From Pedobacter sp. MC2016-24 (GTDB lineage: Bacteria; Bacteroidota; Bacteroidia; Sphingobacteriales; Sphingobacteriaceae): a stretch of DNA of 64,000 nt. How positions within the stretch are numbered: position 1 is the stretch's first letter; each line of letters begins with the position of its first letter. Both the position numbers and the translations under genes were made by a program. The stretch is from assembly GCF_015223055.1 (NCBI RefSeq), contig NZ_JADFBX010000001.1:248001-312000 (forward strand), given 5' to 3'. Of the stretch, positions 51,370 to 60,464 are shown piece by piece. The notes under the pieces are model-generated. The model was not told the DNA's origin and did not search any database. It worked only from the letters and a program-made list of their open reading frames with translations.

Positions 51370-54300
51370 TTATAGTCCCAGCCTTGCACCAAAGGTTATC
51401 GTACGGGATGCGGGATAACTCGTGTTTGAGCCAAACTCCGGATCTCTACCATAGTAATCACTAATGGTCAGCAGGTTTTGTCCCAACACAAAAACCGAAG
51501 CTGTTCTAAGGAATACTTTCTTTGCCCACACCTCAGGAACCTTCCAGGACAGTGATGCATTACGAAGCTTGATGTAGGATGCACTTGTAAAACCGGCATC
51601 ATTAGACAGATATGAATTGTTAAAAGAAACGCTCGAAGTTGTTGTATACAACATCCTTTCAGCAATGTCTCCCGGGTTCCTCCAGCGGTTGGTTACAAAG
51701 GCAGGTTGATTATTGGCCACTGCGCCTGTCAGTGTTGTGGTAAAATACTCGTTCTTCGCTTTTTTATTCATAAACTGGAAAAGGAAATCGAACGATATGC
51801 TTTTATAACTGAAGGTATTTTGAAATCCTCCATAAAACTTCGGGTTGAGGTCTACCGAGACATAATCCGTTGCAGAATTGGGGTTCATGGTTGGGTTTCC
51901 GTTGCTGTCAGCATACACATACTGTCCTATTGCCGGATCTACGCCCAGGAAATGGAACTGCTTGGAAATGTTCACGGGCTCGCCAATGGACAGTCTGGCA
52001 GCATAAGACGAACTGGCCAGGTTTGGAAAGGATACCAGCGTGTTTTTTGGTATCGTTAGGTTAAAGGAGCTTGTCCAGCTTAGGTTGTTCGATTTGATGT
52101 TATTGGTATTCAAGCCAAATTCCCAACTGGTATTTTTCACCACTGCAGGGAAATTACTGGTTACAGAACCAAATCCACTGGCATAGTACGGAGTCAAATA
52201 GGCAATCAACTGTTCAGAAGAGCGGTTATTTGCATAGTTCACTTCAAACAGTACCCTGTCCTTAAAAAATCCTGTTTTCAACCCAAAGTTCAGCTTGCTG
52301 GTTTCTTCCCAATGTAAGTCGGGGGTACCTATTCGCGTTAAGCCAAGTCCGGCAATGGTTTGATACGGTCGCCCGGATGCGCCATAAGTAGCCAAAAATT
52401 GGTAATCCGCATATTGATCGCTTCCGCTAGTTCCGTAACTGACATTAAACTTTCCGAAGCTCAACCAGGACAGGCTTTGCTTCACAAATGATTCCTCCGT
52501 AAATATCCATCCTGCGCCAACCGCCTGGAAATTATGAAATCTATTTGCGGGACTAAAACGACTGGTTCCATCCCTACGAATTGAATAATTTAAAAGGTAT
52601 TTGTTTTTATAATTATAATTTGCCCTACCAAACACGGCGTTGTATTTGTAATTCGTAGCCACGGTTCCTGCGCCTTCAAGGGTTGTGGCACCAACTATGG
52701 TTTGCATGAGTTCATCGCTGGAATAACCCGAAGCGGTGGTCACCTGCCCGTTGCTTTCCGCTTGTTGCGCACTGGCACCCAGTAAAACATTAAGTTCCCC
52801 CCACTCCTTCGTTAGCCGATAAGACAATTGGGGCTCTACGATCCAACTTTTCGTTGAATTGTTTGCAAACTGTGATGACCGGGATACGAAAGGCCTTACG
52901 TAGGGCTGATAAGAAGCCAGAGGTGTTGTAGTCAATTCATCAGAGCTTAAATCATTGTATCCCAGGTTTGCTTTAACATATAGCCCGGGCAACAGGTGGT
53001 AGCTCAAATCGGCATGCGTAATCAGGTTACGGGTCCGGATTATACCTATAGCAGTTAGGGAGGCTAAAGGGTTGTTTCCATAAAGATAATTAGAAAGTCC
53101 CAGCTCATCTACAGCAAAATTTAAGGATCCATCTTCGTTATACAGCGCGGGTGCATTTGGCGACAGTGATGGTACAATCGCAGCAACAAAGTTTGTAGAG
53201 CTGGGCAGGGTATTGGAATCATTCATGTAAGTTCCACCAAGTTGGATCTGAAATTTGCGGTTATTGGAAACGCTGTTGATGTTAAAATTCCCTGATGCCT
53301 TGGTGTTTTTAAAATTGCCCGGTAAAAAAGAACCCTGGTTGATAAAACCTCCGCCAATCACATATTGCGTGTTGTTGTTACCGCCAGATATACTCAATTG
53401 GTAATTAGAGAAATTACTTTTCTCCGAAAGCATTTCCTTTTGCCAATCTGCATCACGGTTGTTGTCGTACCCATACAAGTTTAGAATGTCATACGCATTC
53501 ACAGCGGTTGCTGCAGCGTTGGTATTCTTAAGTGCCTCTCTGCGCATTTCCAGGTATTGCGCGGTATTCAACTTATCGAAGGTATTGGTAAACGCACTAA
53601 ATCCCGTTTGTAAAGACAGGTCGATCTTCATGTCACCACTTTTTCCCCGTTTGGTAGTGATTAATATGGCGCCATTGGCAGCTCTGGAACCATAAATAGC
53701 GGTAGCATCCGCATCTTTAAGGATGTCAATACTTTCGATATCAGAAGGATTGATAAAGCTCAGCGGATTGCCGGGGGTGCGACCCGAATTGCCCAGGTTA
53801 CCGCCGTTTAACCCTGTAGCTAGCAGCTGTGGAGGAAAAGGCACACCATCAATCACATAAAAAGGATCGTTACCATTTGAGATGCTATTTTGCCCCTGCA
53901 CGCGAACAGTAATCCCACTATTTGGGTTGCCATTACTTTGTGAAATCTGCAAGCCCGGCACCCTACCCATCAAGGCCAGCAGCGGATTTGCTACGGGTTG
54001 CTTTTCCAGATCTTCCATTTTAACGGTACTGATATTAGATGTGCTTATTCTTTTAGATGTAGTACCATAGGCCTGAATTTGAACTTCATCTAATTTACTG
54101 GTTGCTAGCTTTAAAATGATGTTATTTAAGCCGGTACTGGCTTTCAGTTCCCGTAATTCATAACCTAAAAAGCTCACTTGGATGATGTCAGTTGTGCTCA
54201 AGCCCGCCAATAAAAACTCTCCGTTAAGTCCGGATATCACGGCTTTGGATTTACCCTTAACCTTAATGGTGGCACCCGGGATCGGCCTGCCAGTTTCATC

Positions 54301-54723
54301 TAAAACTTTGCCGCTCACATCAATTTCCTGGAACTTTGACACGAGGTTTTCAAGGAAGGATTTCTCTTTGGCCTTAATAATGACTGTTTTTGTATCCAAG
54401 GCATACGTTAATGGCTGTAGTTTAAAAATCTGTTCCAAAACATCACCGAGAGATGCATTTTTAACGCGAATAGTTATCGGTTCTGCCGTTTTTAGCAATT
54501 GCTCAGTATACACAAAATCGTATCCTGTTTGGCTACTCAGCTTGTTAAGTATCACTTTTAAAGAAGCTCCAGATGCATTCAATGTTACATTTTGTGCAAA
54601 TCCATTCGCACTGACTTGAATTAATGACGCAAATAATAGCACGATGGTTAATCGCATAATCAACATTATTTTATGGTACACAGGTGGACATATACCAGGA
54701 TTCTTGGTCCAGATTTTATACAT
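51370..54723 (-). CDS. SusC/RagA-family TonB-linked outer-membrane protein with STN domain
   Basis: 1117-residue TonB-dependent transporter. Order: signal segment ending VSANGFAQ, STN domain about 45-115 (SLKVILNKLSSQTGYDFVYT), CarboxypepD_reg-like domain about 133-210 (DVSGKVLDETGRPIPGATIK), plug with the SusC hallmarks PLLALMGRVPGLQISQSNGN and VIDGVPF, IDILKDADATAIYGSRAANG and ITTKRGKSG, then the barrel to the C-terminus. The STN domain and the FecR and sigma genes upstream mean it both imports its ligand and signals. It pairs with the SusD protein downstream. A 307-base gap separates it from fecR, so it may also have its own promoter. Confidence 0.96.
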   Translation of the reverse strand: MYKIWTKNPGICPPVYHKIMLIMRLTIVLLFASLIQVSANGFAQNVTLNASGASLKVILNKLSSQTGYDFVYTEQLLKTAEPITIRVKNASLGDVLEQIFKLQPLTYALDTKTVIIKAKEKSFLENLVSKFQEIDVSGKVLDETGRPIPGATIKVKGKSKAVISGLNGEFLLAGLSTTDIIQVSFLGYELRELKASTGLNNIILKLATSKLDEVQIQAYGTTSKRISTSNISTVKMEDLEKQPVANPLLALMGRVPGLQISQSNGNPNSGITVRVQGQNSISNGNDPFYVIDGVPFPPQLLATGLNGGNLGNSGRTPGNPLSFINPSDIESIDILKDADATAIYGSRAANGAILITTKRGKSGDMKIDLSLQTGFSAFTNTFDKLNTAQYLEMRREALKNTNAAATAVNAYDILNLYGYDNNRDADWQKEMLSEKSNFSNYQLSISGGNNNTQYVIGGGFINQGSFLPGNFKNTKASGNFNINSVSNNRKFQIQLGGTYMNDSNTLPSSTNFVAAIVPSLSPNAPALYNEDGSLNFAVDELGLSNYLYGNNPLASLTAIGIIRTRNLITHADLSYHLLPGLYVKANLGYNDLSSDELTTTPLASYQPYVRPFVSRSSQFANNSTKSWIVEPQLSYRLTKEWGELNVLLGASAQQAESNGQVTTASGYSSDELMQTIVGATTLEGAGTVATNYKYNAVFGRANYNYKNKYLLNYSIRRDGTSRFSPANRFHNFQAVGAGWIFTEESFVKQSLSWLSFGKFNVSYGTSGSDQYADYQFLATYGASGRPYQTIAGLGLTRIGTPDLHWEETSKLNFGLKTGFFKDRVLFEVNYANNRSSEQLIAYLTPYYASGFGSVTSNFPAVVKNTSWEFGLNTNNIKSNNLSWTSSFNLTIPKNTLVSFPNLASSSYAARLSIGEPVNISKQFHFLGVDPAIGQYVYADSNGNPTMNPNSATDYVSVDLNPKFYGGFQNTFSYKSISFDFLFQFMNKKAKNEYFTTTLTGAVANNQPAFVTNRWRNPGDIAERMLYTTTSSVSFNNSYLSNDAGFTSASYIKLRNASLSWKVPEVWAKKVFLRTASVFVLGQNLLTISDYYGRDPEFGSNTSYPASRTITFGARLGL

Positions 54724-55030
54724 TTTTGTCGTTAGTTTTTAAAAACTAAACTCTTTAAGGTCCACAAGCGACCATAATGATTGCTTTCGAAGGCAATTAT
54801 TATTAAGTTTGTTTAGTTTGGTTGTATGCAGCGCCTTTACTTTCCACAGACGGGGCGTTTGCAATTCTAGTTGATGAGTTTAATTGTTAATGGGGCCAAA
54901 CAGACCAGGGGTATTGCGCTTCTGGTCTTTTAATTTTACCCTAATCTTCTTGGCGCTAGCCGTTCTGTCGTAATTTTCTGATCATATTTTTTCTTAATGG
55001 TGAACTGTTAGGTTGGTTGTTAATACATAA
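54724..55030. other. Intergenic region between fecR and susC with a hairpin
   Basis: A 307-base non-coding stretch. It holds a 7-bp stem (AGACCAG/CTGGTCT, 54902-54928) whose T run lies on the plus strand, where no gene ends. On the minus strand it has only a weak T tail. It may act as an attenuator or partial terminator between the regulatory and transport genes. I found no exact minus-strand TAnnTTTG box before susC; a sigma-specific promoter used by the ECF factor is likely here but not identified. Confidence 0.4.
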
Positions 55031-56209
55031 TTATTTAGAGACATAGATTTTCCTGCCATCAATTTTAAAATGAGCACCACCGGTGGTTTCCAAAACCCGG
55101 AGTACATTAGATACATTGCTAAACCTGGACACCTTACCTCCAAAGGCGGCATCGGGTAATGGGCCAGAATAAATAACTTCTACATTATACCAGCGTTGCA
55201 CCATGCGCATCACCGACTGAATGTCATTGTTTTCAAAGATAAATTTATTGTTTTTCCAAGCCATAGCCAGTGTCGTATCCACTTCCGAAACTACAAGCGT
55301 TCCGTGATCCGCAAGCGTACCTTGCTGACCGGGTTTCAAGATTGCTTCCGTGCTTACGCCTCGCAACGAGGAACTGTTAAGTTGCACACTTCCTTCAATC
55401 AGGGTCGTTTTAGTTATTTTTTCATCTGCATAGCTATTGATGTTAAAATGCGTTCCCAACACCTTTACCTGCATACCCCTGGCTTCCACAATAAAAGGGT
55501 GCAATTTATCTTTAGCAACCTGAAAATAGGCTTCACCTTTGAGGCTAACCATACGGTTCTTTCCATCAAAATGCGAAGGAAAGTCCAGTTGAGATGCAGC
55601 ATTTAGCCATACTTGAGTTCCATCAGGTAAGGTTACCATATAGGTATTACCAGGTGCAGTGTTTGCCGTATAAATCTCTTTAGCTGAAGCTTTAGCGTCT
55701 AATCCTACACCGGACCCATCATTGTAGCTGAGCTGGTTATCTTTTATAATCACTCCAGCTTTCAAGCCATTCAAACTAATTTCTTTTCCATTTTGCAGCC
55801 GAAGCGTTGCCCCGGCTTTACCTGGAGCAATGTCGCTCTCGTATTGTTTTCGATCTATCCCGGCAGTATTTAAATTGTATAAGTACCAACCAAAAAATAA
55901 TAAGATGCAAGCCGCTGCAGAAATAGAGGCCATCTTCAAGATCACGCTCGGCCTTTTTGGATTAACGGCTTTTTTCTGATCAGTTATCGCTGTAATTAAT
56001 TTGTGATGTACATTCAGCGTAGCTATTTGATTCCACTTTCCAATATCATCTCCAGCTTCGATAACCTTATTGGCATCTTGAGTTAAAGCATAATCCAATT
56101 CATCCGGATAACTTCCGGCCTCGAGTATTAAAAACACTTTTTCAAGCTCTGCCGCTGAGCATTGCTTCTCAATATGTTTTCTAAAAAGTTCAATGATGTC
56201 CTGATCCAA
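55031..56209 (-). CDS. FecR-family anti-sigma factor (SusCD system)
   Basis: 392-residue membrane anti-sigma factor. The cytoplasmic N-domain (1-90, IIELFRKHIEKQCSAAELEK) should bind the sigma factor. A single membrane helix lies at about 92-110 (MASISAAACILLFFGWYLY). The periplasmic part has the FecR domain (NTYMVTLPDGTQVWLNAASQ, LKGEAYFQVAKD, VLGTHFNINSYADE, EGSVQL) and a C-terminal DUF4974 domain (VMRMVQRWYNVEVIY). It follows sigma by 22 bases. It is longer than the first FecR of the window because of an insert between helix and FecR domain (ISLNGLKAGVIIKDNQLS). Confidence 0.94.
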   Translation of the reverse strand: MDQDIIELFRKHIEKQCSAAELEKVFLILEAGSYPDELDYALTQDANKVIEAGDDIGKWNQIATLNVHHKLITAITDQKKAVNPKRPSVILKMASISAAACILLFFGWYLYNLNTAGIDRKQYESDIAPGKAGATLRLQNGKEISLNGLKAGVIIKDNQLSYNDGSGVGLDAKASAKEIYTANTAPGNTYMVTLPDGTQVWLNAASQLDFPSHFDGKNRMVSLKGEAYFQVAKDKLHPFIVEARGMQVKVLGTHFNINSYADEKITKTTLIEGSVQLNSSSLRGVSTEAILKPGQQGTLADHGTLVVSEVDTTLAMAWKNNKFIFENNDIQSVMRMVQRWYNVEVIYSGPLPDAAFGGKVSRFSNVSNVLRVLETTGGAHFKIDGRKIYVSK

Positions 56210-56231
56210 AATATTGTCTTTATAAGTAATA

Positions 56232-56837
56232 CTACTGGCGGAGAAAAAACATCCAATAGCAAATGAAAAAAAATGAAATTAATTTACCAGTATGTCTGGC
56301 TATGTGCTCACGAACAATTTGAAGTGCCTTGCTCATGTGCTTATTAATTGTACTTTCTGTGACGCTCAGTGTTTCTGCAGCCTGCTTGTAGCTCATCCCC
56401 TGAATCCGGCAGAGTGTAAAAGTTTTTCTGACTTGTTCTGAAAGTTGCGCTATCGCCTCATTAATTAAATGGTTACTTTCATTGTAGGCCAGGAGTAATT
56501 CTGTAGAATGATCTTCCTCAAGCGTATATTTTTTTATTTCAGAGATTATTTCTGCCTCATGTCGAGCTCTTTTTAACAGATCTAATAAAGTTCTTTTCGC
56601 AATGATGAATATATAAGGTTTGAAAGGTTTTGACAGATCTATCTGATCGCGATGTTGCCATATCTTCATAAAAGTATCATGGACTACATCTTCAGCCAAA
56701 TACGGTGATTTGGTTGTTCGCTGTACATAATAAAGCAACTTATCACTATATAGCGCATACAATGCGCTGAAAGCTTCCTGCTGACCTAATTTTAGCCTTC
56801 TTAGAATGTCTTGCTCATTATCATGATAATTCTCCAT
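56232..56837 (-). CDS. ECF RNA polymerase sigma factor (SusCD system)
   Basis: 201-residue Bacteroidota ECF sigma factor. Region 2 lies at about 18-85 (FSALYALYSDKLLYYVQRTT, AEDVVHDTFMKIWQH) and region 4 at about 120-175 (QVRKTFTLCRIQGMSYKQAA, then ETLSVTESTINKHMSKAL). Like the other sigma factor here it ends in a short hydrophobic tail (LISFFFICYWMFFL, 186-199) that could touch the membrane near its FecR partner. First gene of the second surface signalling operon. Confidence 0.93.
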   Translation of the reverse strand: MENYHDNEQDILRRLKLGQQEAFSALYALYSDKLLYYVQRTTKSPYLAEDVVHDTFMKIWQHRDQIDLSKPFKPYIFIIAKRTLLDLLKRARHEAEIISEIKKYTLEEDHSTELLLAYNESNHLINEAIAQLSEQVRKTFTLCRIQGMSYKQAAETLSVTESTINKHMSKALQIVREHIARHTGKLISFFFICYWMFFLRQ

Positions 56838-57128
56838 CTTGTTCCAATCTGAGACGCGCTATGGTCTTGCGTTATAAAATACCCAAAAGATCATTTTTGT
56901 TTATGATACTATTTGGGTGGTGTAGAAACAAAAATAAGAATTAATATCTTCCCAGCCCTTGCCGATCAATTTGTTTCCGGAGTTTTAGCACTGAAATTAA
57001 TTCAGATAGCGAATAGAAAAAGGGATTAGTTTAGCAGATAAATTAAGCATATCGATCTTTTAAGCGCAAAAATCTCTATTTTGCAATACCCTGCCTGGAT
57101 GCCATCAGCGGAAGTATTAATAATATTT

Positions 57129-57401
57129 ATGAGAAGGATCTTATTTATTGCCGGTTTTTCGGTGCTACTATTCGTTGTGTTGACATGCGTAACTGCAAGC
57201 ATCGAGACGCCGTCTGACGGCAATGACACCTTTGGTTTCCCTTTCCGGTTTTATAAAATCTATGGAGGTAAACGAAGTTTTTATCCGCCAAATGAATTTT
57301 CGGTGGTCATGATGTTACTCGACGTAGTGATTGCTACGCTTGTTGTATGGATAAGTAATGTTACTTTTATCAAACTGCGCACAAAAAATGAAAACGCTTA
57401 A
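57129..57401 (+). CDS. Small membrane protein, first of an overlapping pair
   Basis: 90-residue protein from the ATG at 57129 (an upstream TTG frame is unlikely). Two membrane helices: about 5-24 (LFIAGFSVLLFVVLTCVTAS) and 60-80 (FSVVMMLLDVVIATLVVWIS), joined by a loop with FGFPFRFYKIYGG. I do not recognise a family. The last 14 bases overlap the start of the next gene, so the two products are made together and may form a complex. Confidence 0.65.
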   Translation: MRRILFIAGFSVLLFVVLTCVTASIETPSDGNDTFGFPFRFYKIYGGKRSFYPPNEFSVVMMLLDVVIATLVVWISNVTFIKLRTKNENA

Positions 57402-57735
57402 GCCCTTTTTGATCCGCTTTTTAACTGTTGCAGTTCCGCTCCTGGGCATTTATATTTTTGCACAAATCGCAGCAAGTGCTAACCGGGGCCGGGAACACCC
57501 TACCGATGTTGGATTAGGTATTGCTTTTTTATCGGTATTCACATTCCTGGTTTTGTTTGTTGGTTTCACCGTTGATCTAGTGATCAGGGTAAGGCGTAAA
57601 CAGCATCCTCAGGTTTGGATGGATTCTTTTTTTCTGTTTCTCTTCACCATTCCGATTGCCTATATCGTATGCCTGATTACCAGTCGAGATTGCTTTTGCA
57701 AGTGGTTGATTGATACCATTGATTGGATCAGATAG
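57388..57735 (+). CDS. Small membrane protein, second of an overlapping pair
   Basis: 115-residue protein from the ATG at 57388, inside the end of the upstream gene. Three hydrophobic helices: about 8-25 (LIRFLTVAVPLLGIYIFA), 42-65 (LGIAFLSVFTFLVLFVGFTV) and 78-100 (WMDSFFLFLFTIPIAYIVC). The basic RVRRKQ loop between the last two should face the cytoplasm. Family unknown. Confidence 0.65.
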   Translation: MKTLKPFLIRFLTVAVPLLGIYIFAQIAASANRGREHPTDVGLGIAFLSVFTFLVLFVGFTVDLVIRVRRKQHPQVWMDSFFLFLFTIPIAYIVCLITSRDCFCKWLIDTIDWIR

Positions 57736-57743
57736 ATATACAG

Positions 57744-58337
57744 TTATTTCTCGTAAACCGGAACGGTAATGCTACGTGTAAAACCAGGTGTTCCAGCCAT
57801 CACAATCAAAATACTCCCATTGGTTTCATCAGCAGAATCAATAAATAATTGTTTTTCCCGGCCAATGCCGACCTGCATTTTTGAAGAAGTCATAGACCAG
57901 TAGAAAGGAGGCACACCTGATAAGCTCAGCTCATGTTTCGCCCTGAAATACCCTTTTCTCAACCGGCCTTTTAACACTTCCGTCTTTAAAGGAACATCCC
58001 TGTTGTACAATATAGCTTTTAGCTGTTTTTGACTAGTCAATGTAAGTTTGATATGCGTCGCCTGAGTCAACTCCAGAGAATCCTTACCTGACGAATTTTT
58101 AAAATAATACCAAACCACAGTCGGAATGATTGTGTCTTTGTGAAATTCAGATTTTACCATACGGTTTACGGTAACAGGGTACTTACCGATAAACATAGGC
58201 GCCTGTAATGAAACCAAATCTGCACGTTTAGGTGTTTTAAGACTCACGCAGGAACCATAAAACAACGCTATAAACAGTAAGATAACCAACCTGATCTTTT
58301 CACCGAAGACAAATGTCATGAGCTGTTTTCCTTTCAT
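57744..58337 (-). CDS. Lipoprotein of unknown function
   Basis: 197-residue protein with a late but clear lipoprotein signal (LVILLFIALFYGSC, Cys about 30). The mature part is beta-rich (VTVNRMVKSEFHKDTIIPTV, LRKGYFRAKHELSLSGVPPF, GSILIVMAGTPGF) and ends in VPVYEK. I do not recognise the family. It converges with the membrane pair, 8 bases between stops. Confidence 0.65.
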   Translation of the reverse strand: MKGKQLMTFVFGEKIRLVILLFIALFYGSCVSLKTPKRADLVSLQAPMFIGKYPVTVNRMVKSEFHKDTIIPTVVWYYFKNSSGKDSLELTQATHIKLTLTSQKQLKAILYNRDVPLKTEVLKGRLRKGYFRAKHELSLSGVPPFYWSMTSSKMQVGIGREKQLFIDSADETNGSILIVMAGTPGFTRSITVPVYEK

Positions 58338-58389
58338 ATTCCATTAATTGGCCATTTACAAGATATTTAAAGCTACCTAAAACTTTTAA

Positions 58390-58656
58390 TTAAAGAACAT
58401 AACATGCAAACCCATGTGGTGTGATGATATAGATGAGTTCAAAATAACGGTCATCTAAATAAATAAATGCATCTTCTTCCTGAAAGGCAGAATAAGTATA
58501 ATGTACTACCCAAAGCGCTGCCGTTGCAGTATGCCCATTTAGCAATTGTATTACCTTATTTTCATGGTACTCCGGCTCTGAAATTTTGTTAAACGAAATA
58601 TTTAAACGTTTTAAACAGGCAATTGCTGATTCCTTAACCAATTCGGAGCGGGTCAT
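58390..58656 (-). CDS. Hypothetical small cytoplasmic protein
   Basis: 88-residue protein without signal or membrane helix. It shows alternating charge and beta pattern (VIQLLNGHTATAALWVVHYT, FIYLDDRYFELIYIITPHG) and resembles small immunity-type proteins only in size. Not recognised. Same strand as its neighbours, with 53 and 46 base gaps. Confidence 0.55.
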   Translation of the reverse strand: MTRSELVKESAIACLKRLNISFNKISEPEYHENKVIQLLNGHTATAALWVVHYTYSAFQEEDAFIYLDDRYFELIYIITPHGFACYVL

Positions 58657-58701
58657 CTTGTTTCTGTATTATCTTCTAATATAAAGAACTTTTGTGATTC
58701 A

Positions 58702-59580
58702 TTACATAATAACTTTAGTGTTTAGCCACTGCTGAATGGTGGAATTGCCTTGTTTTTCAGCTAAAAAAGATTCAGCGGTTTGAAGTACATAATCTTTACG
58801 ATAAACTTGTTTTTTTTGGCCTGCCCCATTTTCTTGAACGATACCTTCTTCATATATAGAATAGATGAGGTGCCCCTCATCCACGTAGCCGAACATATTT
58901 ATTCCTCCAATTATTTTTTTAGGGTCTGCTGTGGACACAGATTGAGATAGGATAATCGGATCTTTACCCAATCTCTTTATCTGGTAATAACTCTCTGCCA
59001 TAGCGTTTGGTATCTCCCTAAAGATACTTTTATTATTGTAAAAGTCCAAATAACCGATCAGGCTATCATTCTTTATCATCAGGTATTTCAATCCTCCGGT
59101 TCCCAGATTATAATATTTTGCAACGTTATCTTTATTTTGAAAGAAAACAATATTAGGTGTAATGTAATACATGGGAATATGCACAAAGGTTATCAAATTA
59201 AGATCGGCTTCATTACCAATGTTATATTTGTTCATGTATTCCCTGTAACTGCTGCTCGTTTTTAGGCGCTGAAAAAGTGCAGCCTTGGCCTCTGGCAATT
59301 TTTCGCGGGCATCCTTAACATGATCCAGGTAAAGTCGATCGGAATGGTTTCTGGGATCCAGAATTTCCGAAACCAGGTAGGGCCTTAATGCCTGTACAAC
59401 CGATTCGTCTCTCTTGTAGTTGTTAGGAAAGCTTTTGTTAAATGCGAGCTCCGTTTTTTTCGTAATGACCGTGTCAAGGGCACTGCCCCGCCCCTTTGCA
59501 GTAACAGTCTGTACTTTATTTTGGCTATAACTATATACGTGCAGTAATGTCAATGCGGCAATGAATGAGATCTTTTTCAT
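58702..59580 (-). CDS. Secreted protein of unknown function
   Basis: 292-residue protein with a signal peptide (MKKISFIAALTLLHVYSYS, then QNK). A helical region (SEILDPRNHSDRLYLDHVKD, ALFQRLKTSSSYREYMNKYN) is followed by a beta-rich C-terminal half with IIGGINMFGYVDEGHLIYSI. No cysteine pairs or enzyme motifs stand out. A perfect -7 box lies 72 bases upstream. Family not recognised. Confidence 0.65.
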   Translation of the reverse strand: MKKISFIAALTLLHVYSYSQNKVQTVTAKGRGSALDTVITKKTELAFNKSFPNNYKRDESVVQALRPYLVSEILDPRNHSDRLYLDHVKDAREKLPEAKAALFQRLKTSSSYREYMNKYNIGNEADLNLITFVHIPMYYITPNIVFFQNKDNVAKYYNLGTGGLKYLMIKNDSLIGYLDFYNNKSIFREIPNAMAESYYQIKRLGKDPIILSQSVSTADPKKIIGGINMFGYVDEGHLIYSIYEEGIVQENGAGQKKQVYRKDYVLQTAESFLAEKQGNSTIQQWLNTKVIM

Positions 59581-59651
59581 GTTAATAATCGGTAGCGGTT
59601 TTAGAATGGGCTATCTTTTGTTGTACATTAAAATGGTTATACGTCTATGTG

Positions 59652-59659
59652 CAAATCTA
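59652..59659 (-). promoter_or_regulatory. -7 box before the 59580 gene
   Basis: On the minus strand TAGATTTG fits TAnnTTTG; a TTGG about 15 bases upstream could be the -33 element. The start codon is 72 bases downstream. Confidence 0.42.
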
Positions 59660-59858
59660 ATATATGAAATTTTCCAATCACTCCACTCAAGTCTCTTAAG
59701 ATCCTAGCGACTCCATAATACATAACTGATCATTCTAATTATTCAAAAATTCAACATCAACAACCTGACTGGTTGTATCAATAATTATCGCTAATTTCGC
59801 TATAATCTTGGTGTTAATGACGCATTAATTAAAACCAGCAACAAAACGCAAACGAAAA

Positions 59859-60359
59859 ATGCCGGCAATTATATTTATACCCTTAGTGATTTGTGCCTTA
59901 TTGCTATTTAACCATCTGATCAACAAACAAAAAAGAAAAAACTACGACAAACTCTTTGATACGCTAGGCAGCAGAATTCACATTCATTTACAAAATGTCA
60001 AAGCTGAAACCTCTTCTATAGGTGCAAAAAACGGTGGTTATCATTTCTTTCGCGCTGAACTAATTATCACTGAAGATGCTCTGATCATTTTCGGAAGGGG
60101 CAGCATTTTAGGACTCAGGCAACTGACCGATCCGTTGATATTGACAAAGAATCCGGACTACCGTTACTTCTCCTTTGCAAAATTCATCCAGCCAGTACGT
60201 CTTGAGCTCAATTCCTTTCAGGAAGACATTCATATCGGTTTCGTTCAACCAGGAATAATCGATACCGAAGTTGATTTCCAGTTCAAAGACGTTTCAGACG
60301 AGGTTAAGCAGCATTTGCTGTTTCTTAACGCGCTTAAAACAGTTCGAAAACACGCTTAA
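59859..60359 (+). CDS. Membrane-anchored protein of unknown function
   Basis: 166-residue protein with one N-terminal membrane helix (IIFIPLVICALLLFNHLI) followed by basic KQKRKNYDK, so the body faces the cytoplasm. The rest is a compact beta-rich domain (IHIHLQNVKAE, YHFFRAELIITEDALIIFG, DTEVDFQFKDVSDEVKQHL) that could be a PH-like fold. I do not recognise the family. It stands alone between two minus-strand genes. Confidence 0.62.
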   Translation: MPAIIFIPLVICALLLFNHLINKQKRKNYDKLFDTLGSRIHIHLQNVKAETSSIGAKNGGYHFFRAELIITEDALIIFGRGSILGLRQLTDPLILTKNPDYRYFSFAKFIQPVRLELNSFQEDIHIGFVQPGIIDTEVDFQFKDVSDEVKQHLLFLNALKTVRKHA

Positions 60360-60464
60360 GCAAAAGGCTACATCGATATCCGAGCTGCCAAAATTCGACA
60401 AAACAGCAAAACAGCTACAACCAGTCTTTTCCCTGGCAGTATAAAGAATAGGTTTTGAAGTTCG

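Noticed and set aside
54182..54619. A 145-codon plus-strand frame antisense to susC
   Set aside because: Covers conserved STN and regulatory-domain coding sequence on the other strand; low-complexity product with no family.
54902..54928. Hairpin between fecR and susC as terminator
   Set aside because: Its T run lies on the plus strand where no gene ends; on the minus strand the tail is weak, so only a hairpin is reported.
47901..56837. Reading this as a polysaccharide utilisation locus
   Set aside because: SusC and SusD are present but there is no glycoside hydrolase, lyase, esterase or sulfatase in the operon.
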